Assembly: GCF_004791025.1 (NCBI RefSeq)
Contig: NZ_SRUO01000008.1
Coordinates: 202,644-266,643, forward strand
Reading direction: 5' to 3'
Length of the DNA: 64,000 nt
Origin: Mesorhizobium sp. M4B.F.Ca.ET.203.01.1.1
GTDB lineage: Bacteria > Pseudomonadota > Alphaproteobacteria > Rhizobiales > Rhizobiaceae
The notes under the pieces: model-generated
The model's database searches: none
Told to the model about the DNA's origin: nothing
What the model saw: the letters and a program-made list of their open reading frames with translations, nothing else
Shown here: positions 27,593-36,974 of the stretch, in pieces
How positions within the stretch are numbered: position 1 is the stretch's first letter
Layout of the letters: the number at the start of each line of letters is the position of its first letter
Position numbers and translations under genes: made by a program

Positions 27593-27841
27593 ATGCGCGC
27601 TTGGCAGGTTGAGCGACGCAAGCGAACCCGACATCTGATTGAACTCGGCGGTCTGGTCGTTAAGGCGGGTCTCGTCGAGTTGACCAATGATAATCGCGCC
27701 ATCATCTACGGCGCACTGCTCTGGATCGCTGCTAAGCTGCAGAGCCATGAAGGCGAGCATGCGCGAGACCTGTGGGCCGCGAAGGGAAGGCAAGCGTTCG
27801 AAGCGGAACAGCACGAGGAGGAAAAGGGGCCACGAACTTAG
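27593..27841 (+). CDS. traD: Conjugal transfer protein TraD-like
   Basis: An 82-residue protein containing RKRTRHLIELGGLVVKAGLV, the signature of small TraD proteins of Ti-type transfer regions, followed by a helical segment (ALLWIAAKLQSHEGEHARDL) and a charged tail. It probably helps the relaxase complex. No traG coupling protein follows: the next gene, ardC, is on the other strand, so the transfer operon is shortened here. Confidence 0.75.
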   Translation: MRAWQVERRKRTRHLIELGGLVVKAGLVELTNDNRAIIYGALLWIAAKLQSHEGEHARDLWAAKGRQAFEAEQHEEEKGPRT

Positions 27842-27891
27842 CGGCGGTCGGCGCGAGCGGTGGGCGGCAAAGGCTCCGACAGCCTCAAGGG

Positions 27892-28785
27892 TCACGCAGC
27901 CAGACCCTCAACCTTCGCCCGCGCATGCAGAAATTCCACCGCGCGCCCGGCATGTGATGCGGCGGTGAATATCGCCCGCGTGTCGTTCTTCAACACTTTC
28001 AGCCAGCTTGCGACATAGGCCGCATGGTCGTCGCGCGTCTCGGGCGTCAGTTGAAGATCGGCGCAAAGAAAAGCCGCGCCGAGTTCCGCCACCAGCTCTT
28101 CCATGGCGTATCCCTCATCGCCGAAGCGCTTGCGCCCAAACTCCCGGTCGAGGCGCGTCGGGTGCTTCGTCCAATGCACAGTTTCATGGCCGAGGGTGGC
28201 GTAATAGCTCTCGGCATCGCGGAAGGCTTCAAAGACCGGCATCCGCACCTGGTCGCGGGAGATGACGTAGCACGCTGAATTGCCGCCATGCTGGATATCG
28301 GCGCCGAGCGCGGCGAAGAAGCTCTCGGCCCGTTCAATGCGCGTGATCGTCTCATCGCGCGGGGCCGGTCTCGCATAATAGGTCTCGGGCAAGCCTTCCA
28401 CCTGTTCGGCATTGAAGACGGTATAGCCTTTGAGAAACGGAATGGAGGTTTCGGATTCCTCGCCGGTTGCCGTGTCGGTCTCGGTGCCGGTGATGCGGCC
28501 GGCATAGACCACAAGGCTGCCCTTCTCGCCCTTGCGGACATGCGCGCCGAGATCAAGCGCCTGTTTGAAGGTAAGCCAGAACGGGGTTGCGTATCCCTTC
28601 TCCACCGCTGCCGCCCACAGCATCAGCACGTTGATGCCCTGATAGGGAATGCCGCCCGCGCGCAGCGGCCGGGTGATGCGGCCGGCGGCATGTCCAGCAT
28701 TCCACGGCTGATGCCACGGGCGCGTGCCCTGTTCGAGGGCGCGGATAATCTGGTCGGTGATCTGTTGATAAAGGTCGGTTTTCAT
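27892..28785 (-). CDS. ardC: ArdC-type antirestriction / zincin-like protein
   Basis: A 297-residue protein. The N-terminal ArdC (DUF1738) ssDNA-binding domain starts MKTDLYQQITDQIIRALEQG and contains GGIPYQGINVLML. The C-terminal MPTase-PolyVal-type metallopeptidase domain has the zinc motif in LGHETVHWTKH, and EELVAELGAAFLC supplies the further Glu. ArdC proteins enter recipients early in conjugation and protect incoming ssDNA. The frame extends 74 codons further upstream through a structured region. The ATG used sits after AGAGACCGCC. Confidence 0.88.
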   Translation of the reverse strand: MKTDLYQQITDQIIRALEQGTRPWHQPWNAGHAAGRITRPLRAGGIPYQGINVLMLWAAAVEKGYATPFWLTFKQALDLGAHVRKGEKGSLVVYAGRITGTETDTATGEESETSIPFLKGYTVFNAEQVEGLPETYYARPAPRDETITRIERAESFFAALGADIQHGGNSACYVISRDQVRMPVFEAFRDAESYYATLGHETVHWTKHPTRLDREFGRKRFGDEGYAMEELVAELGAAFLCADLQLTPETRDDHAAYVASWLKVLKNDTRAIFTAASHAGRAVEFLHARAKVEGLAA

Positions 28786-28803
28786 GGCGGTCTCTTTTGG
28801 TTT

Positions 28804-28827
28804 GGGGTTCAGCTCCGTCTGAACCCC
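28804..28827 (-). promoter_or_regulatory. Inverted repeat just upstream of ardC
   Basis: A perfect 9-bp inverted repeat (GGGGTTCAG / CTGAACCCC) with a 6-base loop, ending 18 bases before the ardC start codon. It could be a repressor operator or a hairpin in the 5' leader. No T run follows in the direction of ardC, so it is not a simple terminator. Confidence 0.55.
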
Positions 28828-29141
28828 TGCCCGTCGGCGAGACCGGGTTAGGGGGAGCAACAAGAAAATCGTCAGGGGGAACCACCCGGTTCGCAGCGAC
28901 TGAGGCGGAGCCGAGGGAGTGAGAATTGGGGGATGGCGATTTTGTTGTTGCTGGGGGTCGTGAGGGCGGAGCCCTGTCGCCCCCCATCTTGGGCAAGGGA
29001 TCGTCACCCGAAGGGCGAAGACCCTGCGTAGCTCTAGCGAAGCAGGGGCTTCGGGCGCGTGCGCCTAGAGCCCGGTCCTGTGCAGCAGGATGACCCATGT
29101 CGGCCAGTTCCGAGGCCGCCTCGCGTCAACTTCTGGCCGCG
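28828..29141. other. Structured non-coding region upstream of ardC
   Basis: About 310 bases, GC-rich, with no convincing gene. Long antisense frames run through it but show no recognisable features. It contains a nested palindrome: CCCGAAG (29007-29013) pairs with CTTCGGG (29049-29055), and inside it CCCTGC (29022-29027) pairs with GCAGGG (29042-29047). Such structure upstream of an early-transfer antirestriction gene could act as a single-strand promoter or replication-start signal. Confidence 0.5.
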
Positions 29142-29579
29142 CTACGCGAGAAGCGCGGATACAGCGGGCACACGTCCCTGCGCCTCACGCAATACCGCCA
29201 GAGCCTCGCCCACGAGGGTTGCGTCTCTTGCCCAGGTCTCTGATCCACCCTGAAACTTTTCGCCATGAACGTAGCTGTTTCTTACGCGGCAAACTCCCTG
29301 CACGATGAGCTGGTGGACATTGGCAAGGGGCGTGGGGTGCTCCGGCTGCCATGTCAGGCCCTCACTCATCAACTTTCGTGGCGGGTCACCGACAAGCGTT
29401 GCGGCAACTCCCGCGTTCACGACGTCAGCAAAGAACGTCGGGCCAAGCGCCTTGGCGAAAGCATCCCAATCAGCTTGAGCGTCGGACCTGTTCTTCAAGA
29501 ATCCCGTGCGCTTAAGAGCATGCTCAAAACGGCCAAAAAGCCGGGCAAGCTCTCTCCCGTCATCATAAGGATCAGACAT
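29142..29579 (-). CDS. HEPN-motif protein
   Basis: A 145-residue helical protein carrying RNSYVH (R100-H105), the RX4H catalytic motif of HEPN ribonucleases, in VCRVRNSYVHGEKF. The N-terminus is acidic (MSDPYDDGRELARLFGRFEHALKRTG). The start at 29579 was chosen because the 20 codons upstream look non-coding. It follows the Avs3b-like gene after 86 bases on the same strand, so it may be a third member of that operon. RNase activity is inferred from the motif alone. Confidence 0.6.
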   Translation of the reverse strand: MSDPYDDGRELARLFGRFEHALKRTGFLKNRSDAQADWDAFAKALGPTFFADVVNAGVAATLVGDPPRKLMSEGLTWQPEHPTPLANVHQLIVQGVCRVRNSYVHGEKFQGGSETWARDATLVGEALAVLREAQGRVPAVSALLA

Positions 29580-29665
29580 CGGATTCCTCCAAGTTGACAG
29601 GATCGCAAGTCTGCAAGACAAGCTTTGGGATGACCCCACAAATCGTCAGGTGGTTTATCGAGGGC

Positions 29666-30520
29666 TTAAAGCTTCTTCACTGCCCTCTTGCGGCGAGACC
29701 GACGCTCTTCAACGATCAACTGTGCAGGCTTGGCCAAACGGGAAACAGCAGGCGCCTTAAGGGCTTTGGGTTTTTTGGCTTTTGCGCCCGGCTTTCCGTT
29801 GAGTTGACTGTCGTATTCCTCGATAACCGTCGTTGCGAGTTCCACAAATCCGCGTAGCTTGTCCGCGCGATCCTTCAGAAGCTTCCGCTGCTCTTCGTCG
29901 GGATCGGTTGCGTCGGCAAGGTCGCCGTCCGCAATGATGATGCGCAAAATCGGCAATTCAATCTGCTCAAGGCCGGCCTTCTGGGCAAGCACGACCCATA
30001 CCTTTGATTTATCAATTGCGTTATCCGCTGCGTTCGCCAGGCATTGCCTGATGAGGATGCGCGCAGAATAGTCGAGGCGCTCCGCCAATTGCAGCCATTG
30101 TTGCGATGCCTTGCTTTCTTTGCGCGCACTCTCGGGTGGCAACGGAGGCGCGAAATAGCGATATGGCCCTGCCTCAGAATCAAGCGACGCCAGCGTTCTT
30201 ATTATCGGTTCGAGTTCCTGAAACGGGCGGCTGCCGCTTGGCAACTCGTGTCTGTGTTGCCAAAGGGCGAGGATCGCATCGCGGCACGCTATGACGCGCT
30301 GCGGGTGATCCTTCGCAGCTTTCTGTTCGGCATTTTTGATTTGCTCCGCAAGGTAATGGACCATCCAGCGCGACAGCGTATCATTGGTGTCGGCGAGCTT
30401 CAGTTCGGCGATGAGCTTTTTGCCAAGGGCCAAGATCGCGTCAGCATGTTTCGACACTTCCGTCGGATTTGATGAGGAAGAGTTGGACCGTGGGCGGGAC
30501 TTTCTTGTTGTCATCGTCAT
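29666..30520 (-). CDS. Avs3b-like partner of the STAND nuclease
   Basis: A protein of up to 284 residues, mostly helical, with a Ser-rich start (RPRSNSSSSNPTEV) and a very basic C-terminus (RRSRRKRAVKKL). No catalytic motif is visible. Its frame overlaps the end of the STAND gene by 80 bases from the first ATG (30520). A GTG at 30457 would shorten the overlap to 17 bases and remove the Ser-rich stretch. The arrangement, a very large nuclease-STAND gene followed by a small gene, is that of AVAST type 3 (avs3a-avs3b). The name rests on context rather than a sequence match. Confidence 0.5.
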   Translation of the reverse strand: MTMTTRKSRPRSNSSSSNPTEVSKHADAILALGKKLIAELKLADTNDTLSRWMVHYLAEQIKNAEQKAAKDHPQRVIACRDAILALWQHRHELPSGSRPFQELEPIIRTLASLDSEAGPYRYFAPPLPPESARKESKASQQWLQLAERLDYSARILIRQCLANAADNAIDKSKVWVVLAQKAGLEQIELPILRIIIADGDLADATDPDEEQRKLLKDRADKLRGFVELATTVIEEYDSQLNGKPGAKAKKPKALKAPAVSRLAKPAQLIVEERRSRRKRAVKKL

Positions 30521-33500
30521 CTCGGCTTTCGTATCGAGAGTAGCTGCGCCGCCGCTCGATTTCCACTTTAACGATCATGTCCATATCGAGCTTGCGCAAC
30601 AGCTGCCGGATGAATGGTAACGACGCCTGGACCCGACTGCCTCTGTTGTCGCTGGTGTGATCGTCCCTTTCGTGAAACATCCCCCAGGTTTCGATCACCA
30701 TGGAGGCCGGTTCCTTCGCGTCCAGCCGCCAGTGCCGGCCTTCGCGGTCGGCTACCAGGTCCATGACATCGATAACGTCATCTGACGGTCGCGGCGCGGG
30801 GTAGCGAATTTCCCCTGCCCAAGGATCTTTGTCATCAATCCCCCTTTCGCGCGTGCGATCAATTATCCAGCCCTTCAACTGGAACGACCCGGAATCAATC
30901 TGCCGATCACTCATGGCTTCAGGGATCGCGTAGTCGTTTGGATCATCGGCACTGTGCAAAGCACGGAGCAATGCCGACGACCTTTCACGCGAAACAAGGG
31001 CGCTTCGGATCGTGCACTCTTCCTGTTGTCTGCCTGACGAGGCGTTCCAGTAACCCCAAGGGGTCACCACCTCTGGCGACGGAGAGAACACGCGGTCTAT
31101 ATCTTCGCGGCGAACAGATGAAGGCCAATCGGCGTCTTTGATGTCATTTTTCCAGGAAAGAACATCAAGCGGGATAGGGTCTCGCCGGTCGGCAAGCCAA
31201 TAGCCGTCCGTGCGGGACAGGTCATGGTATGATCGGAACCATTCTGAAAAGTCGTCCTCGGTCGTGTCGGGGCTACGGTAGGTTGGCGCAGTGTCCAGAA
31301 GCTGCCCAGCCACGATCATCGTAGCGTGGGAGCCCAGATAGAAACGGAGGTCGTCAACACTTGGGTATGAGCTATTTGAATGCCGTGTGTCTTCGTAGTC
31401 GAACATCTTCCGGCGGCTTCGCGCATCCTCTTGCCAATGCAACCGGCCGAGATACTGCCAGTCGTCCGTAACGACGGCTGCCACCCGTCGCTGAATATCG
31501 CTGCTCAAAAGGCCGAAGCACTTCGCCAGTGGCGGGAACCAATACGACTCCATGTCATAGTCAAAATAGAAACGGTCTTCGTCATACGTGCTCGGCGACG
31601 AACGTGCGCTTCCGCGCTCATAAGAGCGTGCTTCGATCGCCGGGAACGGCGATACGTTCACGGCCAAGATTTGTGCGCGTAATTCTGGATCAAGCAATCC
31701 AGCATCGATCAGCGCAAGCGCTGCACGTTTCGCCAACTCACGAATGACAACGTGAGCCTCTGGCGGGCGCATATTTTGGAAGATGAAATCAGAATGAGCG
31801 GCGACAATATCGGGGCAATTCCTGGCTGCCCGTGCAAGAGCAATCAGAAACCACTGACGTGCATGCAGGTTGTAGAAAAACAGCCCGGCATCGGCAAACG
31901 CGCCGCCCACATTGCCGCGAACATACGCAACCAACGCCGAAATGACCGGGCGATGCCGAAGCTCGCAGAACGCATGAACGGCGTGCGCGGCCTCCCAGCG
32001 CCGTGTGGCGCGGGGTGAGGCCAGCGCGCCAAAGACATACCCCGCAACCGCGCTATCGATATCCCCTCCAGGCGCGAGCGCGGCAGACCACGGCCCGTCG
32101 CCGTCGGTATCTTTAAGGACTGCATCGAAAAGTTTCAGACCGAAGCCAAGCGCGTCGGATGCTTCGCTTCGGGTTACCTTGCCGGCAAGCAGGCCCACCA
32201 GCGTAAACAGCCGGCCGACATCTAAAATCTCAGTAACCTCACCGATACCCGTCAGAACGACTTCAATGACATCGCCCTCAAGAACGCCGGCCAATTCACA
32301 GGCGGTCTTGAACGGCAGCACTTCGTAGTGGCGGCCGCGAGTCACATCCAGGCAATAGCGGCGGCCGAAGCTGCGTAAGGCGGCAGCTAGGGCTGCCTGG
32401 ATGGAAAGCCTCGTTTTCCACGCGGCCGGAAACGTCTCGAGGAAGCTCCGGACGTGGTAAAGGTCAAATTCTGGCGCCTCGGCCAAAGCTATAACAAATT
32501 CCGCTTCTTTCCCCGCAGGAATGCGTGCAATGGCCTGCTGAAAAAATTGATCTTGATAGAATGGCGGTTCGGATTTGCGGAATCGCTGCTGGGCTTTTGA
32601 GAGTTCGTTTGCCACGACCGGATTGACGCCCCGGAAAATCGCGCGCCAATCCTTTTTGGCATCTTCTTTCCAGCGTGTCGACGGGCGCCCGTTGCCGCTC
32701 TCTTCATTGTCCGCATCCTCCTTCCTCTCATCGCGCTCGTGCTGGTCAAGGCGCGTTTGCAAATCAGGCGCGGCAATACGGTGCTTGGCGAACAGGTCTC
32801 GAACCTTGCGCCACGTCGCAACGGTGTGTCCTTGCATCTTGATGTAGTGGTAGCCGAGATCCGCAACCGACTGTTTCTCGGCCTTCGTCCCACAGGCATC
32901 GAGCGCGGAAGCGAGTACATCTGCCTCATTCCATTCCGCACGGAATCCGATCAGGGGCAGCGCCTTTCGCGCATCCAGCATTTTCCGTTCAACAAGGAAC
33001 TCAACGGCTGCCGCCAAAACCCTGCCGGGCCGGCCAAAGGCACGGTCGCGCCACCGGCTTAATATGGCGAAGGATGATACAGGGCAGAGAGCTGCGATGG
33101 CCTCAACTGTCCGATGCCAGTCGAAATGCTTGTCCCGTGCAACATAGTCGTAGGTCACTTCGGCGCAGCGCGCGAGGTTGTATGCCATTTCAGGCGCAGG
33201 TTGCGCCTGATCGGCGGCAGCTTCGGCCAAATCCAAAAGCGCTGCCCAGCGGTCCACATTTTCGTTGCCAACCTTGCTGGCAACCTCAACGGCCTGGTTG
33301 AAATAGGCCTCGGCTTCCGACCGGCTTGTGGCGAGCACCGATCTTGCCAAGGTTACATACATTTCGGCTTTTGTATCGGCGTGGTCGCGCTCATCCTTTG
33401 TCCGTTGAAATGCTTGCGCCGCGTATTGAAGCGCATTGGCTGATAGCCCCGCAGAACGCGCCATGGAACGCGCAAGCGCTGCGAGCGTCGGAGTATAAAG

Positions 33501-36500
33501 GGGCCTCTTTAGCCCTGCGGTCCAGTCAACAAGCCTCTGAATGGATGTGCTGTCGGTCGCTTTGGCGCGCACAAGGATGGCCAACCAGAGGTGGGCAACC
33601 TGATCGGCGGTACGCCACTCTTCGCGGTGGTTGATCCGCGCGGCAGAAGCGGATTCCGTGATTGATCGCGAAATGGCGCTCGCCAGCCCTACCTTGCCGG
33701 CCCTTTTTACCAGCCGTTCCGCCCAAAGCGTATGCCACGGCAACAAGGCCCCGACGTCTTCTTGGAACTCCTGGGCTTCTTGCGACTGGGAATAGTTGTT
33801 TTCCTTCTCAATCTCGGCACGAAGCTCGGCATGCGCTAGATCAAGCAAATTCAGGGTCTTTCCGAGCAATGCCGCGTGCACGGCGTAAGCGCGAATGATC
33901 GGTGCGCGCCCATCATTGAAACGGGTGCCTACTCCCCGTGGGGGCTCCTTGGGCAGATAGCGTGACAAAAGCCTTGCAAGTACCGTCGTCGTGCCGACAG
34001 ACAGGCGATGGCATGCCTCGACCAACGCGGTCACCGCCATCAACGGACGGTCGTGAGCGTTCCAGTTGTCGCCCGCGTCGAATGTGACGGATGGCTTGCA
34101 CAATTGCTTGAGGCACTTTGCAAGAGCCTCTTTTGGGGGCGTGCGATCGACCTCACGCAATTCCACGACAATAGCCAGCAGGAGATAGACGTTATCGCCT
34201 GCGGCAAGCGAAAGGTCGTCAAGGTCTTTGTAGCGGCTGTGATCGACGAACCGATGCGCAAGGTACCGGCCGACGTTGAAAGGAACCGACGGCGGCGTCC
34301 ACCCCATTAGGCTGTTGGCGCATGCGCGTGCGCCGTGGATGTTGAAGTATGCGATGGCCATTTCACCGATATCTTTGTCGGTCATCGTTTCGCGGCCGCG
34401 TTCCTTGTTGGAAAGCCGCGACCAGTTGCGCATCCACTCCGTGGCCATGCGTAATCGGCTGCGCGCATCGCCCTGCAGCTCGGTATAGCCGGACATCAGC
34501 GCCGCTTCATAAGCATTGTGCGAGCCGACCCAACTCGATCCAAAAATTTTACGCGAAACGAGTTCTTGAGCGCGGCCGGCTTCCATGAGCGCCGAAACCA
34601 GATCCGTGTTTCCTTGGAGAAGTGCCCGTTGGCGCTCATCACCTGCGGTCTCGCCGCCGGCCTTTAAGGCAAGTTTGGCAGCATCGAGATAGCGCTTGGC
34701 GCGAAGGCTCGCTTTCAGTGCAAATTGCAGGCGCTGAAGCTCGACATCACGCCGGTCGAGCGGGTTGAGCTCCGGCAACGCTTCCGAAGAGAGCGCGAGC
34801 GCCACCAACTCTTCAAACTGTCCCGCCTCCAGCATAAGTTGCGGCAGTGCCGCTGCAACATAGGCGCTACCAGAAGAAAGCGGCTTGATGCTGGCGATGA
34901 ACGCGCCGAGATCGGCGGCCGTGGGCTTAAATCGTTCCCGGAACCAGCTTTCGGATGGTTCATCAAAAAACTGGATGGTCTCGCCCGTAACAATAAGCGG
35001 TCGCCGAAGATCGTATGCAAAGCTCTTGATGGCGGAGGCTGGAACGCCGGACATTGAAGACAAAACGGCAATGGGAACAAGAGGCCGCAGGGCCGCAAGA
35101 CCCGCGCATATGCTGTCAATCTGCGTCTTCCCCACCGCGCCGGCTTCATCACGCATCCTGGCTATCGCGGCAGCCAGCAGGTTGCCAATCGCCTTTTCGA
35201 CCGTCGTCGGATTGGGGCCTAGCTCACGCAGAATTTCTGCCAAGGTCCCGCCACCTGAAATGGCAAGCGCCTGGACACGCGGGTTTTTCGAGCTGAGGCG
35301 ATGAAATTCATCGATGTCCTGTTCACTGGCGTCCGGAAAAGCGTGGCGCAGATGTGCGGCGGTCTCATCCCGTCCGAAGGATTCCAGCTCAAGCGACAAC
35401 GCGCTTGGCGGTGGGTCCAGTTTGTCCTGGCGATGCGACCTGCAGAGCGCAACGATACGCACGCCGTCCGGTATCTGTTCTCTTAGCAAATCACGGATGA
35501 ATGCCCGCGCCTCGCCAATTTCCTCCGCCGCCATCTGCGCATTGTCCGCAGCATCGATGATAATGCACAGCAAGGCTCGCGGGTTCTTGGCGCGAAGAAG
35601 GCTAACGGCTTGTTCGAGCCGAAAGATAAATTTTTTAAGATAGTCGACAGATCCCGCGTGCGAGGTCGGAATCAGCAAGTGACATAAGGTCTTGCCGGCG
35701 AGCTCGTTGACGATCTGGACGAGCGCATCCTTATGGCGATGACGGTACCCGGTTGCGCTGCGATACTGGCCGTTTCCAAAGCAATCATAGAGAACGCTCT
35801 CAGAGCCAGGCGGCAGCCCGAGATGAATGCGGGTAGCGAAGATCGACTTGCCAATCCCTCCCTCGGCATGAACCACCACCGGCCTGTTTCCGGCACGGAC
35901 AATAGCCTTGATCAGGTCCCCTTCTTGCTTGCGTGGGACGACGTCGCTCAATTGCTCGATAAGACAGGGCGCAGGATAAAGCCGACTCTCGTCCGCCTTC
36001 AGGGCCCGCAACACATCCATCCGTTCAATGCTGGGATTGGATGCTGCGTCGGAAAGCGCCTTGCGATTCACCAGTTCCTTCAATTGCGTCGGTGCATCGA
36101 CATCGGCATCTGGCAAATACTGGCTGACGTCCTGGAAAAGGATGTTTCGCTGATCCCACAGTGCATCGTGTCTGCCTTCAAGCTTCAGCAATTTGCAGAA
36201 GTCGGCGAGCTTAGCCCCCTTCAGCCCGGTATATGTTTCCAGCTTCTTCAAATCTGCTGGCTTGACCACAAGTCCTTTCGCGGCGTTCTCGACCGCTTCC
36301 GTCACCGCCTGGCTGATTGGCCGGTTCGATACGAAAAGAAACTCGAGGGTTGGGTGTCTGCCGATCTTTACCGAAGCTGCAAGAATGGCTTTGTACCATT
36401 TGGCAAAGCCGGCGATCGTGTTTTCAAGCCCGCTTGCCGGCCATGGCTTATTTGGAGCCTCGGTCGAATGTTTGAGCTGGATATAGCGAACAAGACTTGC

Positions 36501-36746
36501 CCTAGCAAAATCACGGTCCCCGAAATACTCGGCGAGATCGATCACTTCCTCTCCGGCTGTAATTGGTCCCTTTGGGGTCTTGTCTGACGGGGATGCGCCC
36601 TCGACAGTTACCGACTTGAGGTCCGACCGCGGTGGAAGAAGATGAAGGCAGCGGCGCGCGGCCCACAGGTAGTGAAACTGGTCGCCGTCACGGCTCGGTC
36701 TGACCAGATTGGTCGTCACGGCTTTCTTTTTCGCGGGCTTGCTCAA
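30441..36746 (-). CDS. Avs3-like antiphage nuclease-STAND ATPase
   Basis: A 2101-residue protein. Residues 15-150 form a Cap4/DUF4297-type PD-(D/E)XK nuclease (E49, D70 in EEVIDLAEYFG, Q90-x-K92 in YIQLKHS). Residues 280-560 are a STAND ATPase with Walker A AEGGIGKS (294-301) and Walker B CIIIDAAD (394-401). The remaining 1500 residues are helical repeats, probably the sensor, plus a mixed C-terminal part. This is the layout of Avs proteins, which bind conserved phage proteins, oligomerise and cut DNA. For characterised Avs3 the trigger is the terminase large subunit; the trigger here is unknown. It is divergent from the PIN-like gene and shares a short operon with the next two genes. Confidence 0.7.
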   Translation of the reverse strand: MSKPAKKKAVTTNLVRPSRDGDQFHYLWAARRCLHLLPPRSDLKSVTVEGASPSDKTPKGPITAGEEVIDLAEYFGDRDFARASLVRYIQLKHSTEAPNKPWPASGLENTIAGFAKWYKAILAASVKIGRHPTLEFLFVSNRPISQAVTEAVENAAKGLVVKPADLKKLETYTGLKGAKLADFCKLLKLEGRHDALWDQRNILFQDVSQYLPDADVDAPTQLKELVNRKALSDAASNPSIERMDVLRALKADESRLYPAPCLIEQLSDVVPRKQEGDLIKAIVRAGNRPVVVHAEGGIGKSIFATRIHLGLPPGSESVLYDCFGNGQYRSATGYRHRHKDALVQIVNELAGKTLCHLLIPTSHAGSVDYLKKFIFRLEQAVSLLRAKNPRALLCIIIDAADNAQMAAEEIGEARAFIRDLLREQIPDGVRIVALCRSHRQDKLDPPPSALSLELESFGRDETAAHLRHAFPDASEQDIDEFHRLSSKNPRVQALAISGGGTLAEILRELGPNPTTVEKAIGNLLAAAIARMRDEAGAVGKTQIDSICAGLAALRPLVPIAVLSSMSGVPASAIKSFAYDLRRPLIVTGETIQFFDEPSESWFRERFKPTAADLGAFIASIKPLSSGSAYVAAALPQLMLEAGQFEELVALALSSEALPELNPLDRRDVELQRLQFALKASLRAKRYLDAAKLALKAGGETAGDERQRALLQGNTDLVSALMEAGRAQELVSRKIFGSSWVGSHNAYEAALMSGYTELQGDARSRLRMATEWMRNWSRLSNKERGRETMTDKDIGEMAIAYFNIHGARACANSLMGWTPPSVPFNVGRYLAHRFVDHSRYKDLDDLSLAAGDNVYLLLAIVVELREVDRTPPKEALAKCLKQLCKPSVTFDAGDNWNAHDRPLMAVTALVEACHRLSVGTTTVLARLLSRYLPKEPPRGVGTRFNDGRAPIIRAYAVHAALLGKTLNLLDLAHAELRAEIEKENNYSQSQEAQEFQEDVGALLPWHTLWAERLVKRAGKVGLASAISRSITESASAARINHREEWRTADQVAHLWLAILVRAKATDSTSIQRLVDWTAGLKRPLYTPTLAALARSMARSAGLSANALQYAAQAFQRTKDERDHADTKAEMYVTLARSVLATSRSEAEAYFNQAVEVASKVGNENVDRWAALLDLAEAAADQAQPAPEMAYNLARCAEVTYDYVARDKHFDWHRTVEAIAALCPVSSFAILSRWRDRAFGRPGRVLAAAVEFLVERKMLDARKALPLIGFRAEWNEADVLASALDACGTKAEKQSVADLGYHYIKMQGHTVATWRKVRDLFAKHRIAAPDLQTRLDQHERDERKEDADNEESGNGRPSTRWKEDAKKDWRAIFRGVNPVVANELSKAQQRFRKSEPPFYQDQFFQQAIARIPAGKEAEFVIALAEAPEFDLYHVRSFLETFPAAWKTRLSIQAALAAALRSFGRRYCLDVTRGRHYEVLPFKTACELAGVLEGDVIEVVLTGIGEVTEILDVGRLFTLVGLLAGKVTRSEASDALGFGLKLFDAVLKDTDGDGPWSAALAPGGDIDSAVAGYVFGALASPRATRRWEAAHAVHAFCELRHRPVISALVAYVRGNVGGAFADAGLFFYNLHARQWFLIALARAARNCPDIVAAHSDFIFQNMRPPEAHVVIRELAKRAALALIDAGLLDPELRAQILAVNVSPFPAIEARSYERGSARSSPSTYDEDRFYFDYDMESYWFPPLAKCFGLLSSDIQRRVAAVVTDDWQYLGRLHWQEDARSRRKMFDYEDTRHSNSSYPSVDDLRFYLGSHATMIVAGQLLDTAPTYRSPDTTEDDFSEWFRSYHDLSRTDGYWLADRRDPIPLDVLSWKNDIKDADWPSSVRREDIDRVFSPSPEVVTPWGYWNASSGRQQEECTIRSALVSRERSSALLRALHSADDPNDYAIPEAMSDRQIDSGSFQLKGWIIDRTRERGIDDKDPWAGEIRYPAPRPSDDVIDVMDLVADREGRHWRLDAKEPASMVIETWGMFHERDDHTSDNRGSRVQASLPFIRQLLRKLDMDMIVKVEIERRRSYSRYESRDDDDNKKVPPTVQLFLIKSDGSVETC

Positions 36747-36974
36747 GGGCCTATCAACTCGTCATGATGGCGTGATTGGAGATTTGTGTGATTCTGATTC
36801 GCAATCATAGCTGGGCCAAATACTTCCTGACGAAAACTTTCCGCTAACCGCTTCAATTTGCTATGAGTTACTACTTCCCAGCGCATTTGGCCGGCTTACG
36901 ATGGCGGTAGCATTTGGTGGGAACCCAAACTGGAAACACTTGGCCGTAAGTTTCTTCTCCCGAAGTTCGTTGCC

